A stretch of 64,000 nt of DNA from Alligator mississippiensis (lineage: Eukaryota; Chordata; Crocodylia; Alligatoridae): assembly GCF_030867095.1 (NCBI RefSeq), contig NC_081831.1, positions 68,586,716 through 68,650,715 on the forward strand. Reading direction: 5' to 3'. A program made the translations under genes and the position numbers. Position 1 is the stretch's first letter. Each line of letters starts with the position of its first letter. Under the pieces are notes generated by a model. That model worked only from the letters and a program-made list of their open reading frames with translations. It made no database searches and had not been told where the DNA came from. Shown here in pieces: positions 11,691 through 23,400 of the stretch.

Positions 11691-13468
11691 AATGATATGG
11701 TCTTTTACTCTGCATTACCAAAGTATTTTCACTCTAAAGGCTGCTACAAAGCCTGGACTCCTACAACTCAGAAATAGTAGCAGTCTGCTTGCTTCCATCT
11801 CTCTTCCTCTCAACTCCCCTCTGCTTCCCTGATGCATGCACTTGTTGCCCTGAAGGACCACCTCTGCAAATAATGAACTTTGATGTCTGATTGCAGCTCC
11901 TAGGTGGGCCCTCCTCCACCCCCCACCAACATTGCCTATTGCTCCAGTCATGGACCATGATGAGAGTGACAGCACCAGTACCCTGCTGTCCCTCCCAATG
12001 CCCAGCAAGAACAGTGCTTTGATTTTTTTTTAGACCCTGTCTGGGGAGGTGCTGTACATGTGAATGAGCAATGTGCATCATACCCATATCCTTGCCACCT
12101 GCCCTGGCATGACTTGGAGGTAGTGCCTAGTAGCAGCAGCACCAGAGCAAGCCTTTCCAGCCTGGCACACTCTATACAAGCTATTCATTGCTAAGAGAAT
12201 TGACAACCTTTTTCGGTGGCCGCTGCATGAGGCCCTCACAATGGGCGCTTTTGTCTATCATCTAGACCTGGTGGCATGGACAGCCTGTCCTCTCTGTGAG
12301 GAGAAGATGGAGGTGACTCTTCCAGGCCTTCCAGAACTGCCCCTGGCTGCAGCTGTTCTTTGCTGTCCTCATTGTCATCTTTGGTAGGTTGGACTTGGAC
12401 TTCTCTGAGACTCCGTAAATCTTCTCTATCCTGTACTGAGCAGCCAAGCCGGAGCATGATCTGCCTGGCCAATTTCCTGCTGGGCCAGGTTAAGATGGAG
12501 ATTCTGAAAAGCTGCAGGGACCAACTTGCAGGGGCCAGCTCCAGCAACAACATCCAAATCCTCCACTTCTTGGTCTGAACATGTCACATTTGAATCCGAA
12601 CACTTCACCTTGCAACAAAATGCTTCAAGCTGGAAGGTGGACACCTAGTCCTAGCCCTATCACTGTGGAGAGAAATGCACCAGATCTGTCTCCAGCCCAG
12701 GATGACTCCCCCCTCCCCAACAGCCGCAGCTGCACCACAGTCACACAGACCAGCTGGAAGCCTGCATGGCAGGCACAGCAGTGGTTAACAATCCCAGCTG
12801 GGGAAATTTCTCCAGCTGTGGGCAATCAGGAGCCTGGCTGCCGGGACAGAGAGGAAGGGCCTGCTCCTGGTAGGTGCAAGGAGCTAAGAGCAGCTGTACT
12901 GTGCTAGCTGAGGTAGAAGAAGGTAGGTAGGCTTCCTCTCACTTGGCAAGAGCCCTGCAGCCAGTCCATACCCAGACCTGGGCTGGTGGGGGTGCACCGG
13001 ACCCACCACAAGGAGAGGGAGCTGTAGGGACCATAAACAAGAGCACAGATAAGTACAACCTTTTTCATTTACCTTTAATTGATTTGTTTGATATTCGTGG
13101 ACCCTGGGCAGGGAGCCTGTGGTTCCAGTGGCTCACCTTAGGCCTGCTGTCTCGGGAAGCCAAGGTCCAGATCAGTGGATCTCCATCCAACCCTCTGCAG
13201 CTAAAGTAAAAAGGGCCAGGGCTAGTGGACTGCCTGACCCAACACACCTAGCAGCACCCCTCAGAGGCCTTGGCTTCCTCAGTGGTTCACTCTGCAATGA
13301 ATGGTATTGCAGGGTGAGATGGTGTTTTTGTTGCAGACAAGTGTTTCATGCTCAGCCCCTGGGAGAGCTATGCATTTCTGCACTTTTACCTTTTTTTTCT
13401 AAATATTTTTTATAATAAAGGTTTAAAAAAAATGAAAAATAAAAGTCTCTGTCTAAATGGTAGTGTAA
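11691..13468. other. Intergenic, no feature recognised
   Basis: Moderately GC-rich, with many short frames on both strands and no family match. A sharp drop to AT-rich sequence with aataaa occurs near 13410-13440. Confidence 0.5.
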
Positions 13469-13685
13469 GGGTATTGTAGCCATGATGGTCTAGAAATGAT
13501 GAGAGTTGAGGTTTTCTAAGGGTGATATCTTTTATTGGATCAACTGAATAGTTGGGATAGAATCAGACAAGCTTTTGAATGCGAGACATTCTTCATCAGG
13601 TTTTGAAAGCTTATCTAATTCTATCCCAGCTATGCAGTTGGTTCGATAAATGATATCACCCTAAGAAATCCTTGTTTCTCTAAGT
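13469..13685. repeat. Two copies of the ATATCTTTTATT repeat in head-to-head inversion (foldback)
   Basis: The left copy (13469-13600, minus sense) runs from tgtagccatgatggtctaga through gtgatatcttttattggatc to cattcttcatcagg. The right copy (13602-13680, plus sense) reads gaaagcttatctaattctat, ccagctatgcagttggttcg, then gatatcaccctaag. Arms of about 70 bp, at 13507-13578 and 13606-13677, are imperfect reverse complements around a spacer of about 27 bp. Confidence 0.75.
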
Positions 13686-14039
13686 TGTGAGACTCTGAAA
13701 TGATAGCATTTTTTTTCTCTCCTTTTTTTTGTCTGCTATTGTACTTGCCATATCTTGATGGCACAAATTATCTTTTTACGTGTGACACAGCTATGAGAGA
13801 AATCCTGCACCAGCAGTACCAGCCAGATAGAGTTCATTGCATCTCCCAATTCTAGGCCAGTAGCCCCTCAACTGTGGTCTGTAGATCACTGGTGCTCCAC
13901 ACAGCCATGGTAAGTGTCTACATCTCATCTGTGGATTGCACTTCCCTCATTCCTGTTAAAATGATAAGGGTGTATGGTGGTTAAGGGGAAAAAAGGTACC
14001 TGGCAGAGGTCCATTGGTCCAAGTTGTTGCTGCTTTACT

Positions 14040-14200
14040 ACAAATTGTTTTATTGACATGAATGCAGTATGTTTCCTTTTTATATAGCTGTGAATATTTG
14101 TATTATCCATATAAATCTCTAATCCTTGCTTGAATCTGCTAAGCATTGTGTTCTGCATTATTGCATCTTAAAGCTATCACACTAATCTTCTAAGAATTGC
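14040..14200 (+). repeat. LINE 3'-end-like repeat (CR1/L3-related)
   Basis: Contains atccatataaatctctaatc, cttgaatctgctaagc and a decayed continuation. This matches a common reptilian LINE-type 3' segment that also seems present at 62270-62540. Its class is from memory and not certain. Confidence 0.45.
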
Positions 14201-15109
14201 TTTACATGGGGACTTTGGCTTAAGAAAGGAGGAACTCTGAGTGCACATGCCAAACCCTGTCTAATAGTCATGAATGTTGTAAATAATCTTAATTGTGGTA
14301 TGAAAGAAGGATGATGTTCCTGTGTTATTTGAAGGCACACCAAGATGTTTCTGACAGTGAGGACTGTAATTTCTGCCTGTGAGGTATTGCTGTTTTAAAC
14401 TAACTGAATTAACAGTGAATGCCCATCTATAAAGGCTTCCTGCTGATGTGTGAGGAAGTGCACAGAGCATGTATAAGAGAGGGAGGGAATGAACAGAATG
14501 TGCACTGGGCACCAGACTGGCTTCAGGAGCTCTACACTGCAATCTCTCATTTCCTTTCACAGCTACAAAACAAAAAGCTTTGCCAATTGTTGTTGTTGGT
14601 TTTTTGTTTTTTTGGTTTTTTTTTTTTGAAAGCTAGATTCTAGTCCATGTTGTGGGATGCCTGCATTATTGGAAGCACCAGTAGCTGATTTTTTTGTAAG
14701 GTATGTTATGCAACAGGCACTATACGTCTGATAATAAAAGATGCCCACAAAAAAGAGCAGTGTAGATGTGGAAATGCAGTATTTGCCTGCATTTTGCTGG
14801 AATTTTGAACTTAGTAGTTGATTAATGTTTGCATAACACAAGAATGGGACCGCTATAGTACAGTGAGGGCAGTATGTGGCCAGTATGGCATTGGAATTGC
14901 TAGATGTAAGTCGGATATAAACTTGTAGGTATTTTCTTTAATAACATTATTCCATACAAATCCTCATATAATGTTGCTGTGAAAGCAGTTTAAAACTCAT
15001 GGGCATCTGTTCCACGGAGGTTTTCTGCATATGTCAGGGTCAAGCAATTTTGCAGAATGGTAGGTTAACTTGTGCTACTTGTTTTTTCTGTAATAGATAT
15101 TATAAAAAT

Positions 15110-15983
15110 TGTGCGGGCCGGGCCCCGAGCCCGCCCTCGTCGCCATGCGTGGCGGCAATTCCGATCCCATTCTGGCTGCCATGGGCAAGCCGGGGGCGAA
15201 CCGGGGTCATACCGAACCCGTCTCCAGTGCACGTGGGCTGTGGCTGTCAGCCCGGGCACACGGGGTGGGAGAGAACCGAAGGGTGGTCTTGTGCATGCGA
15301 GTTAGAATTAGTCACGGAGGTGTAACAGTTGATTGATAAGATTGTTTACTTACACCCAAAGATGGTATCGGTGTAGGCTGGATAAGTTTCCAGGCACAGC
15401 TCCCGCTTGAACCCTTGTTGGAGGACTCTGACAAAACGATTGCTCCCATGGAGTTTGCTAGGCTCCGTGGGGTCCAAAATTACAGGAAAGGGATACGTCT
15501 AGGATTGCGCTCAGCAACGGGGAGAGGCTAAAGGCGCGGTTCATTCTTTCCTCTGGAGTAGTTAACGCTCCGTGGGTTCGGTTATTAAGCCTCTATTGCC
15601 TGCTTAGGAGAGGCGTGCCGGGTCCACAGCGCTTGGAGATATTCACACAGAATCTCTCGGCGGAAACTACCCAAGCCTTATGTATGGCTAGCAAGCCAAT
15701 CGCTAGCCGCCACATGTGCCTAAATTAGAAGTCGGCCAATAAAATGGCACGGACCCTAATACAAATGGTGGGAACTTTTTTACAGCGTGTATCACTATGG
15801 TGCAAGAAAGAGATGCGCCCTGCAAAGAAGCTACAATTTGGCAGGAAATCCCCTGTTGCACCAGAGCGCGCTCTCGCAGCAGAGAGCTCTACCATGCAAA
15901 GAAAGCGACAAAAATGGCGGGAAATAATTTAGCGGTGCCGAAGCGCGTGCACAAACAAAAAATCACAACTTTGGGTTGTGACA
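15110..15983. mobile_element. Solo LTR of an endogenous retrovirus/LTR retrotransposon, 874 bp
   Basis: This CpG-rich block begins TGTGCGGG and ends TTGTGACA, so it has TG...CA ends, and it is flanked by the 5-bp direct repeat AAAAT (15105-15109 and 15984-15988). AATAAA occurs at 15738 on the + strand. No internal coding region adjoins it, so it is a solo LTR. Orientation is undecided, since both ends fit TGT...ACA. Its CpG content contrasts with its flanks and suggests relative youth. Confidence 0.72.
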
Positions 15984-16196
15984 AAAATGAGTTCCTTAAA
16001 ACCCATGTGATGTCTCTGAGTCTAATTCAAGAGTAGGCAAAATGCAGCCCACAGGCTGCATCTGGCCCACCAACGTATCTTATCTGGCCCATGGCAGATC
16101 CCTCAGCCCCACCTGGCTCAGATACAGGGGCAGCCTGGGCCAGGCATGCAGTGGAGCTGAAGTGGCATGGCAGCCAGATTCTATTTCCTGGTGGGG

Positions 16197-16985
16197 GTGC
16201 ACCGATAGAGATTTTGGGGGCTGATACAGATAGTCGATTTTTAAGGAGGCATATCAGCTGATACCGATCCGATTTCTGATACAGCTGCATCCAGCTGGTA
16301 AGTCTGTTGTGGTGAAAGGGGAGGGGGGAGGGAAGGAGTGTGGTGGGGGCAGATCAACACCCCTCGCTGTGGGGGAGGGAGTTGGGCTGGGGCTGCGGTA
16401 GGTGCTGCCCAGTTGGGGCAAAGCGGGATGGAGCCATGGCTCATCCGGGGGGGAGGGCAGATTTGCTCTGGGCAGGCCAGGCAGGCTGCAGTGCTACACT
16501 GCGCTTGGGGCAGTTGACAGCGGTGCTGGGCTATGGGGGTGGGGCTGCAGCCACCCCAAATTTCACTGTAGGCCCCTGTTGCTCTCTCCCAGCGCTGCTG
16601 CCCACCCCAGGCACAATGAAGTGTGGCCCACAGCTGCAGCCCACCCAGTGCAGATCCAGGGGCACATCCCCTCCACAACCCTGCCGCGTGCCCTCCTGGA
16701 TGAGCAGCGGGAGCCACCAGACAAACCATTGGATGAGCTGTGCACAGTGGTGGGAGCTGCCCCCACTTCCTGCATTCCCTTGACAAGCCATGGCTCTGCC
16801 CCACTCCCTCCCTCACCTCAGGGGTATTGATCTGCCTCCCCCCTCCCCTTTCACCACAACAGACTTACCAGCTGCTTGCAGCTCTCCACACGGCCTGCAT
16901 GCTGCGCTGCAGCTGTGTGCACACAGGCATTTATTGGCCATATCAGGCTGATTTCCGATATAATCAGTTTTCTTATATCTGGCCC
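16197..16985. mobile_element. Nested hAT-type element (TAGGGATGCACCGAT family), right end decayed
   Basis: GTGCACCGATAGAGATTTT starts the insert. Subterminal text ctgatacagatagtcgattt then tatcagctgataccgat parallels 45975-46984. The right side keeps catttattggcc and ttcttatatctgg but has lost the terminal inverted repeat. The interior is the GC-rich inverted-repeat module shared with 18056-19249 and 45975-46984. Confidence 0.72.
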
Positions 16986-17113
16986 TGACCTCGCCTGCCT
17001 CTCCCACTTTGCCTCTCCCTGTCCAGTTGTCCCACTCCCAGATGCTGCTATCTGCCTGCCCACGGCCCCATTCCATCCACGGAGCCGAGCGTGCCCTGCC
17101 TGCAGAGATCCTA

Positions 17114-17200
17114 CCACTTAAGGAGTTTTGGTGAGCTGTTGTGGCGGCAGGGAGGGGTGCTGACCAGGCCCATAACAGCTCACCAAAACTCCCTAAGTGG
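17114..17200. repeat. Near-perfect 27-bp hairpin in the hAT subterminal region
   Basis: Arms 17114-17140 and 17174-17200 are reverse complements at 26 of 27 positions (left arm starts CCACTTAAGGAG, right arm ends CCCTAAGTGG), with a 33-nt loop. It lies 30 bp inside the right end of the 16028-17230 element. Confidence 0.9.
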
Positions 17201-18055
17201 CTCCCTGGTTCAAATAATTGCCTATCCCTTGTCTAATGTCTGAGTCCTTTCTCAGCTGAATAGTGCTCTTGACTGCTTGCATAAGTCAGGGGGCCAAATG
17301 ACACATTGGGCTACTGTCACCAGTTTCTGTAGCCAGCAGTACAGAAGGATCTGATGTGTTTAGCATAACACCAACTGCCTTTGACTCAGCTTGAAGAACC
17401 AGGTATCTATTAACAGCTGGGTGGACAGAAGAAGGGGACAGCCTTCTGCACAAGTCAAGAAGAGGGCTCATGTTTGCAACTTTGGAGTCATAGCCAAATG
17501 CCTTAACTTTCTGCCTTTTGCCCCACATCCATCTCAGCTTCATGCATTAGGACCTTGTCCTAAAAACCACTTACAGAATCAAGAGTCACATTACTAGATG
17601 TGTTTTCTTTGGGTTTAGGGGAGTACTATGTGTTTCTATGCACTGTTGGTGATTTGTAAACTCTGACTTGGAACACCTGATTTATAGTTTTCTCAAAGGG
17701 CTTTGACAGCTTTTTCTGCAGCGTGAGCCAATTTCTGTTTTCAAAGTCTTGTTAAGGCTCTTTCAGTGCTAACTGTACTGGGCAAGATATTATCAGGAAT
17801 CTTTCATGCCTGCCACTGCCAAGTGGCTTAGATTTATATCTGAGTATGAAAAGGACCCAGAAACACAGCTGTGAATTAACTGAATGTTTCAGCAGTAAAA
17901 ATAATCAAAGATCCACAAAGCCAAATGAAATAATGCCAGATCCTCAACCTGATTTAAATTTGCTCCATTGGTTGTAATCAAAGTACTCTACTTTATACTA
18001 GCCAAAAATGCAACATTTGTGCTGTTTTCCTTCATTAACCAAGTGAGAAATGCAT

Positions 18056-19249
18056 TAGGGCTGTGCAAAGTTTCAGTAGCGGATTCGATTCAGGGGAGAT
18101 TCGGCTTGATTTGGTAGCTGAATCTCCGAATTGGGAGACCAATTAAAAGGTCCAAATTGAATCAGAAGCCTCCGAATAGATTTGGTGCTGATTTGGAGAT
18201 TTGGCCATGGACCAAATAGGCAGCAGTTCTCACCACGCTGGACACAACTGCCTCCAGCTAGTAAGTCTGTTGTGGTGGGTGGAGGGGGGAGGAAAGGGGT
18301 ATGCGGGGGCTGGGGGTGCAGATCAATGCCCCAACAACAAGGGAGGGATTGGGGCTGGAACAAGCTGCCCAGCCAGGGCAGGAGGGTGCCAGTCACTGCA
18401 TGTCGCCGTGTGCCGCCAGTCTGAGAGGGCATGGGAGCGGGTGTGTACCCCTGGATCTGCACAGGACAGCCTGGGCCAGGCTGTACTCTGGGAGGCTAGC
18501 CCCAGCCGCCTGCTGTCAGACTGTGCTCCGCAGGGCAGGTGGAACTAGGGCTTTGGTCTGGATAGCTAGCCCCAGCTGCAGCCCTGAGCGCAGCCCTGGC
18601 TCCACCTGCCCTGCACAGCACAGTGGAGTTGGGGGGGGGGGGGGTAGGGGTGTCTGCAGCCACCCTAAAATTCCCTGTAGCTCCTGCTTCCAGCCCCTCC
18701 CCGATCCAGGTCCGTGTTCCTGCCACCATGCCCTGCTGCTGCTTGCCCAGCTGGGGTGAAGCCATAGCTTTTCCAGGAGGTGTGGGGAGGCTGGACAAGT
18801 GGCAGGAGGGCATAGCCCCTGCTCCCAGCACTTTCCACCACCCATCCGGAGCACAGCCTGGCCCAGCCTGGCCCGTGCAGATCCAGGGGCACATGCCTGC
18901 TCCCTTGCCCTCCTGGACTGGCAGCACGCAGCGGTGGGAGTCCCCCTCCCCCACCCCAGCTGGGCAGCTTGTCCCAGCTACAATCCCTCCCTCACTGTGG
19001 GGGCATTGATCTGCCCCACATCCCTTCCCTTCCCCTCCACCCACCACAACAGACTTACCAGGTGGAGGCAGCTGTGTCCAGTGCGGTGAGCAATGCTGCC
19101 TGCTTAGTCTATGGCCAAATCTCTGAATTGGCACCGAATTTTCGGATCTGAATTGAATCCAGACACATGATTCGAATCACCAAATTGAATCGCTGTCCCT
19201 CCAAATCGGCTGAATCCAAAGCGAATACTTGCGGCTTTGCACAGGCCTA
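18056..19249. mobile_element. Non-autonomous hAT-type element, 1194 bp, perfect 8-bp target duplication
   Basis: Termini are TAGGGCTGTGCAAAG at the left and the complement of TAGGCCTGTGCAAAG at the right. The perfect flanking repeat is AAATGCAT (18048-18055, 19250-19257). AT-rich subterminal zones rich in gattcg/gaatc flank a GC-rich interior that begins agtaagtctgttgtggtg and ends caccacaacagacttacc. Open frames in the interior are shadows of GC-rich inverted repeats. Confidence 0.93.
18631..18644 (+). repeat. Poly-G run (14 G)
   Basis: An uninterrupted G14 inside the 18056-19249 element; prone to length polymorphism. Confidence 0.97.
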
Positions 19250-19257
19250 AAATGCAT

Positions 19258-22200
19258 ACAACCAAATTTTGAATGATCTATTTTAAGGGATTCATTTTTA
19301 CTGTGCTCCTGTTCCATAACAGGTTCATAGTTCCTGAAGACATTGTTTGAATTATTCACAGCTTTATCGCATTATAGTTTTCAACAGCCGGTTATATTTA
19401 TGACTCTTTCTTTTATATGCTTGTGTTGATGGATGGGAGGTTTGCATTGTTTCTTCACCTTGGCATGCTGTACACTGTTCTAAGGAAGTCACCACCAAGT
19501 CTAGTGTTCTGATGAAGTCACCAACTTGAGAGCCAGTTTATATTCAACATGGTGAAGAACCTCTTGCATTGACAATATGGTAGGAAGTAAATGTCATCTA
19601 GAAGTACTGTGTTTCTTTTGTGGTGCTCCCATTATTTTTAGCAATGAAGCTATGCAGCAAATGTAGCCTGAGAGAAAAGCTGTACAGCCATGTGGCCCAG
19701 TTGAAAATGATGATGAAATTGCTGCAGAGGATTTTGTCGTGCTTCCACATTCAGGTTCCTGTACTGCCAAGTTGAGTTCAGTACGAATGGTGAAAACATT
19801 AGTCATGCTGCTGTATACTTTTCAGCTACCTTTTGGCAGCCTTCCTGAGCTCTGAAAGTCACAGCTAAAAATACTAAAACCAGTCTGGTCTAAATCAGAA
19901 TGTCATTTAAGAAAAGGCTATCAACAAAGAAAGGTCTAGCAGCACCAGGGGAAGGCGAGCAGGATCCAATTCCAAATCCTTCACATTAGTCACTGTTAAA
20001 TCATGCAGGTTTCAAGGGAATTGTCTTGCACATTGAAACACAGTGGGGCAAACTCCAGTATCCCCTGGGAGAGGGGCTGTTGGTGGCCCATAGATCTCTG
20101 GCCAAGTATAACAGCCCCTAGGAGGTGTTAGAAACTTGAATAACTTTTAGAACAGCACTGAGGGTGGTCTGAGTTTTACTGCATGCTTAACCAGCCCCTT
20201 TTTTTCTCTGGTAATCAGGGAAGCTAATTTACACTCCCCTCTTTTCCTCTGCATTGAGCAGAAGAGCTGTGCTTTAAAGCTTAATTAGCTAAAAGAGGAA
20301 ATAAATACCAGGGTTAGAGACAGGGATCCATTGTGAACAAAGCCATCTTCATTCCCCAAGCATTCAAATTGAAGGGCATTGGGCAAGAGCATCCCTACTG
20401 ATTATAAACTATCAGGGCTGGACCTTAAGAAGGGAGAGAAGACTTTGGGTTGATCAGCACTGATGATGAATGATTCCAGGGAGTTACAGGCAACCAGCAA
20501 CTCTCAGGAGACTTGTAGCATCTTACATTGTCCAAACTTCAGAGAAGCTTAAACCCAGATGAGCCCATCCCACCCTCTGCTTTCCTTGTTTGTCATTATA
20601 TTATTTTAATGTAACTGATGCTTGTTCTTTTTGTTAAGGCAATCAAAGGTAAAAAAAAAATGAGATTCACATAGTTTCTGGAAGTAGTTGGCTTCAGTAA
20701 TAAAATGTATATCTTGGCTGATTCTCCAGACTGCTGCAAAGTTCCCTCTGTCTATTTGAATTTAGTCTTTATCTAAATCAACTTGTCTTCTGCCACTGAA
20801 AATTAGTATTCTTAGCAGCAGTCCTGAAATAAAAATGGTATTACCTTAACTGCAATGCCCTCTCCCTTTTAATAAAGAAAAATTTATTTCCCTCCACCAC
20901 TGAATTGCAATTTGTCCTGGCATCTGAAGTTTTATAGATGCTAACGTTTTCAAAGCCTATGCTTATTGCAGGGTCACTACAAAGTATTTTACTTCCATTA
21001 TCAGAAGGAAGATTATAATGGTCCTGAACTTAAGATAAATGGCCAACAGCTTGAAAGTAGTGGCTGTAAATTTAAGGAACTCCATTTTTCCCTGTTGAGC
21101 CTGATCATTAAAATTATTTCTGCAGTGAAAGTAGGCAATTTTTACTTATTAATTTGTTACTGAAACTCACAAATGGGCTCTGAATTTGTACAAGAGGCTG
21201 CCTCAATACTAAGGGATTAAATAATAGAGTCTTCCAAGCCACGTTATAATGATAATATAGGAACCTCTAATAAGGTACTTTCTACTATGGATGTCAAAAT
21301 ACATAAGCCTCACACTTATCGTCTCCCTTCTACAGTCAGGTTAACTAACTTACCTGATAACACATGGCAAGTTAAGCACAGGTTAACCCATGCCAATGCT
21401 ACTGCTGATACACAGACCAATACTGCTGCTGCTCCATTTTATGCTGCATTTAAATCGAGAAGCTAAAGATGATCAGAATACTGAGGTGTACTCTCCCTCA
21501 TGCTATCACCAAGAATTCATTAATAGTGCACCCTGCTTAGTAAGCAACCATTGATCCTCTGGTGCCTAGACAAGAGGTCTAGGCACCAAGATCTTCAGTG
21601 CATACCCTAGGCACAAGTATGGAGGAGTGGATGTTGCCCAGGACCACCATCCCCACTTTAGATCACAGAGACAGAATCCAAGGGCCAGACTGAGTCCAGA
21701 CGTTCAGTGCCTTGATGGTTGTAGCTTCGGCTAGAGAGCAACAGATAAGAACTGCTGCAAACTGCCTAACGCCTCAGGGAGGGTGTGTTTCTGTTAGGAT
21801 GATGTTCCTTAGCCTTTCTCCAACCAAGGAGTACCCACAAGGCAGTAGGGACTAGGGTTTTGAGGCACCCTATACTCCCCTTACTTTGGGGGTTGCAACC
21901 TCATGGTATTTTATTGGAGCTACCCCACCCCAAGTAGCCCCGCCACGTTGCCACTAAACCCTCCAGTTGGTGCAGTTTATGGTCATACCCAGGACCCTGC
22001 ACTCTGCTTATTGATCTGACAAAGGGAATGCACTTTGTCAGCTAGCTTCTCAGCTGGCCAAAACTGACTTGCTTAATTGAATCTGAGGTGTGATGCTGAT
22101 TTAGAACTGGAAATCCGACTGACAGAATTCAGACATGGAGAAACATCCTACACAAATGTTAGGATGCCATACAGTTTTGTATTCTGAGCTTTTAAAAAAT

Positions 22201-22859
22201 AATTTCTTTGCTGCTTCTGGAGGCTTGGACTTTGAGGCATGTGTATACTGCTCTGGAAATGTCAGTGCTTTATTGACCCACTGCGAGGCGTGCTGGGTAG
22301 CGACTGGAACACAGGTGGGATTCAGGTGTTCTGCCGTGACTTGCTGTGGGTGCGTTTACATCACTTTCGCAGCACGCCAGAGAGCACCGCTGAGAAGCAT
22401 GTCCTGCCCACCCAGCCTTGCTCCATACATGCCAGACAGAAATGGGGCAGTGAATCTGTGGTCATTGTGTCCTGCCTCCTTGCTGTCACTCTCCAGTTCT
22501 TTGGCACCTTCTGGATCATATTGAGAGGAACTCACCACTCTACCAGCAATACCATGTTTTTTGCCTTAGTTGATTGTATCTAGTGTCTCTCACCTGTATC
22601 TCTCTCTGGTTAATCATATGCATCTTTAACTTTAAGATACTGTATTAACATAGAAGAGGTAGTATGCTGATTGCCAGGGGCAGGGACAAAATAGGGATAG
22701 GACATCGGGCCTAGCCAAGTTACCACCTGCACTGGATTTTTAAAAAATTGGTATTGTTTCCAAGTTACCCAAAACCAGTAGACATCATTTATACCTTGTT
22801 GAAATCTCAGCTGGAATTCAATCTGTTAGAGAGATAAGGAGCAGAGATTTAGAAGTTAT
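19258..22859. other. Intergenic, no feature recognised
   Basis: AT-rich, frames short. No exon-like block with matching splice sites and no clear transposon end was seen. Confidence 0.5.
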
Positions 22860-23400
22860 TAAATTAGAGGTACTAGCTATAGCAGACCAGTAGGGGGTGC
22901 TCCTGCACTGAGCCACCCACCTCCCTACTCCTGTCCATCTACCAAGCTCCAAGTGCATCCTCTGGGGTGCCTCGCATCTGGCTGGCCCCCTTCCTGGAGC
23001 ACACCTGCAAGCCTGGGGTAACCTGCCACCACCCAGGAGTCTAGTCTGTATCCGGGCCCTGTGCCCCCTGGGGTATGCAGACCTTGTAGACCTTGAGGGT
23101 GCTTGACTCACTGAGAGAACTTGGGGTGCTTCCTTTAGCCTGAAGCACAAAGAGTCGCCTCCCTTAGTCAGTCAGACATAGGAAGCTTAAAGGCATTCCC
23201 CAACTCCTCTCCCGGGGAGTCTACCACGCTTGTTATAGTGGAGAGCTTTATTGGTTAAAGGGGGTAGGCTTTGAGACCCAATCAAAGCCAGGTGTTGTTT
23301 GATTGTGACCAACCAATATAAAAAGCATCACTGGTGACCTAAGAGTGTGACATGGGCTCAAGCTGCTGCCTTTATGCCACGAGGTCAGTGCTTATGCAGT
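22860..23400 (-). other. Possible decayed LTR or promoter-like segment
   Basis: On the minus strand aaccaataaagctctccac (about 23239-23257) looks like a polyadenylation signal at an LTR R region. On the + strand accaaccaatataaaaagc (23308-23326) combines a CCAAT box with a TATA-like element. I find no terminal repeats, so neither reading is secure. Confidence 0.25.

Larger units (their letters stand above)
16028..17230. mobile_element. hAT-type element with a second hAT nested inside
   Basis: The left end CAAGAGTAGGCAAAATGC and the complement of the right end (AAGGGATAGGCAATTATTT) are inverted repeats like those of 9936-10137. Flanks are gtctaatt (16020-16027) and gtctaatg (17231-17238), 7 of 8 matching. 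The outer sequence is interrupted at about 16197-16985 by a different element. Confidence 0.82.

Noticed and set aside
16241-16830. Long frames on both strands at 16.2-16.8 kb
   Set aside because: Shadows of the GC-rich inverted-repeat core of a hAT element; similar frames arise in the 18-kb and 46-kb copies.
18301-19134. Frames of up to 212 codons at 18.3-19.1 kb
   Set aside because: Same GC-rich transposon core, no transposase motifs.
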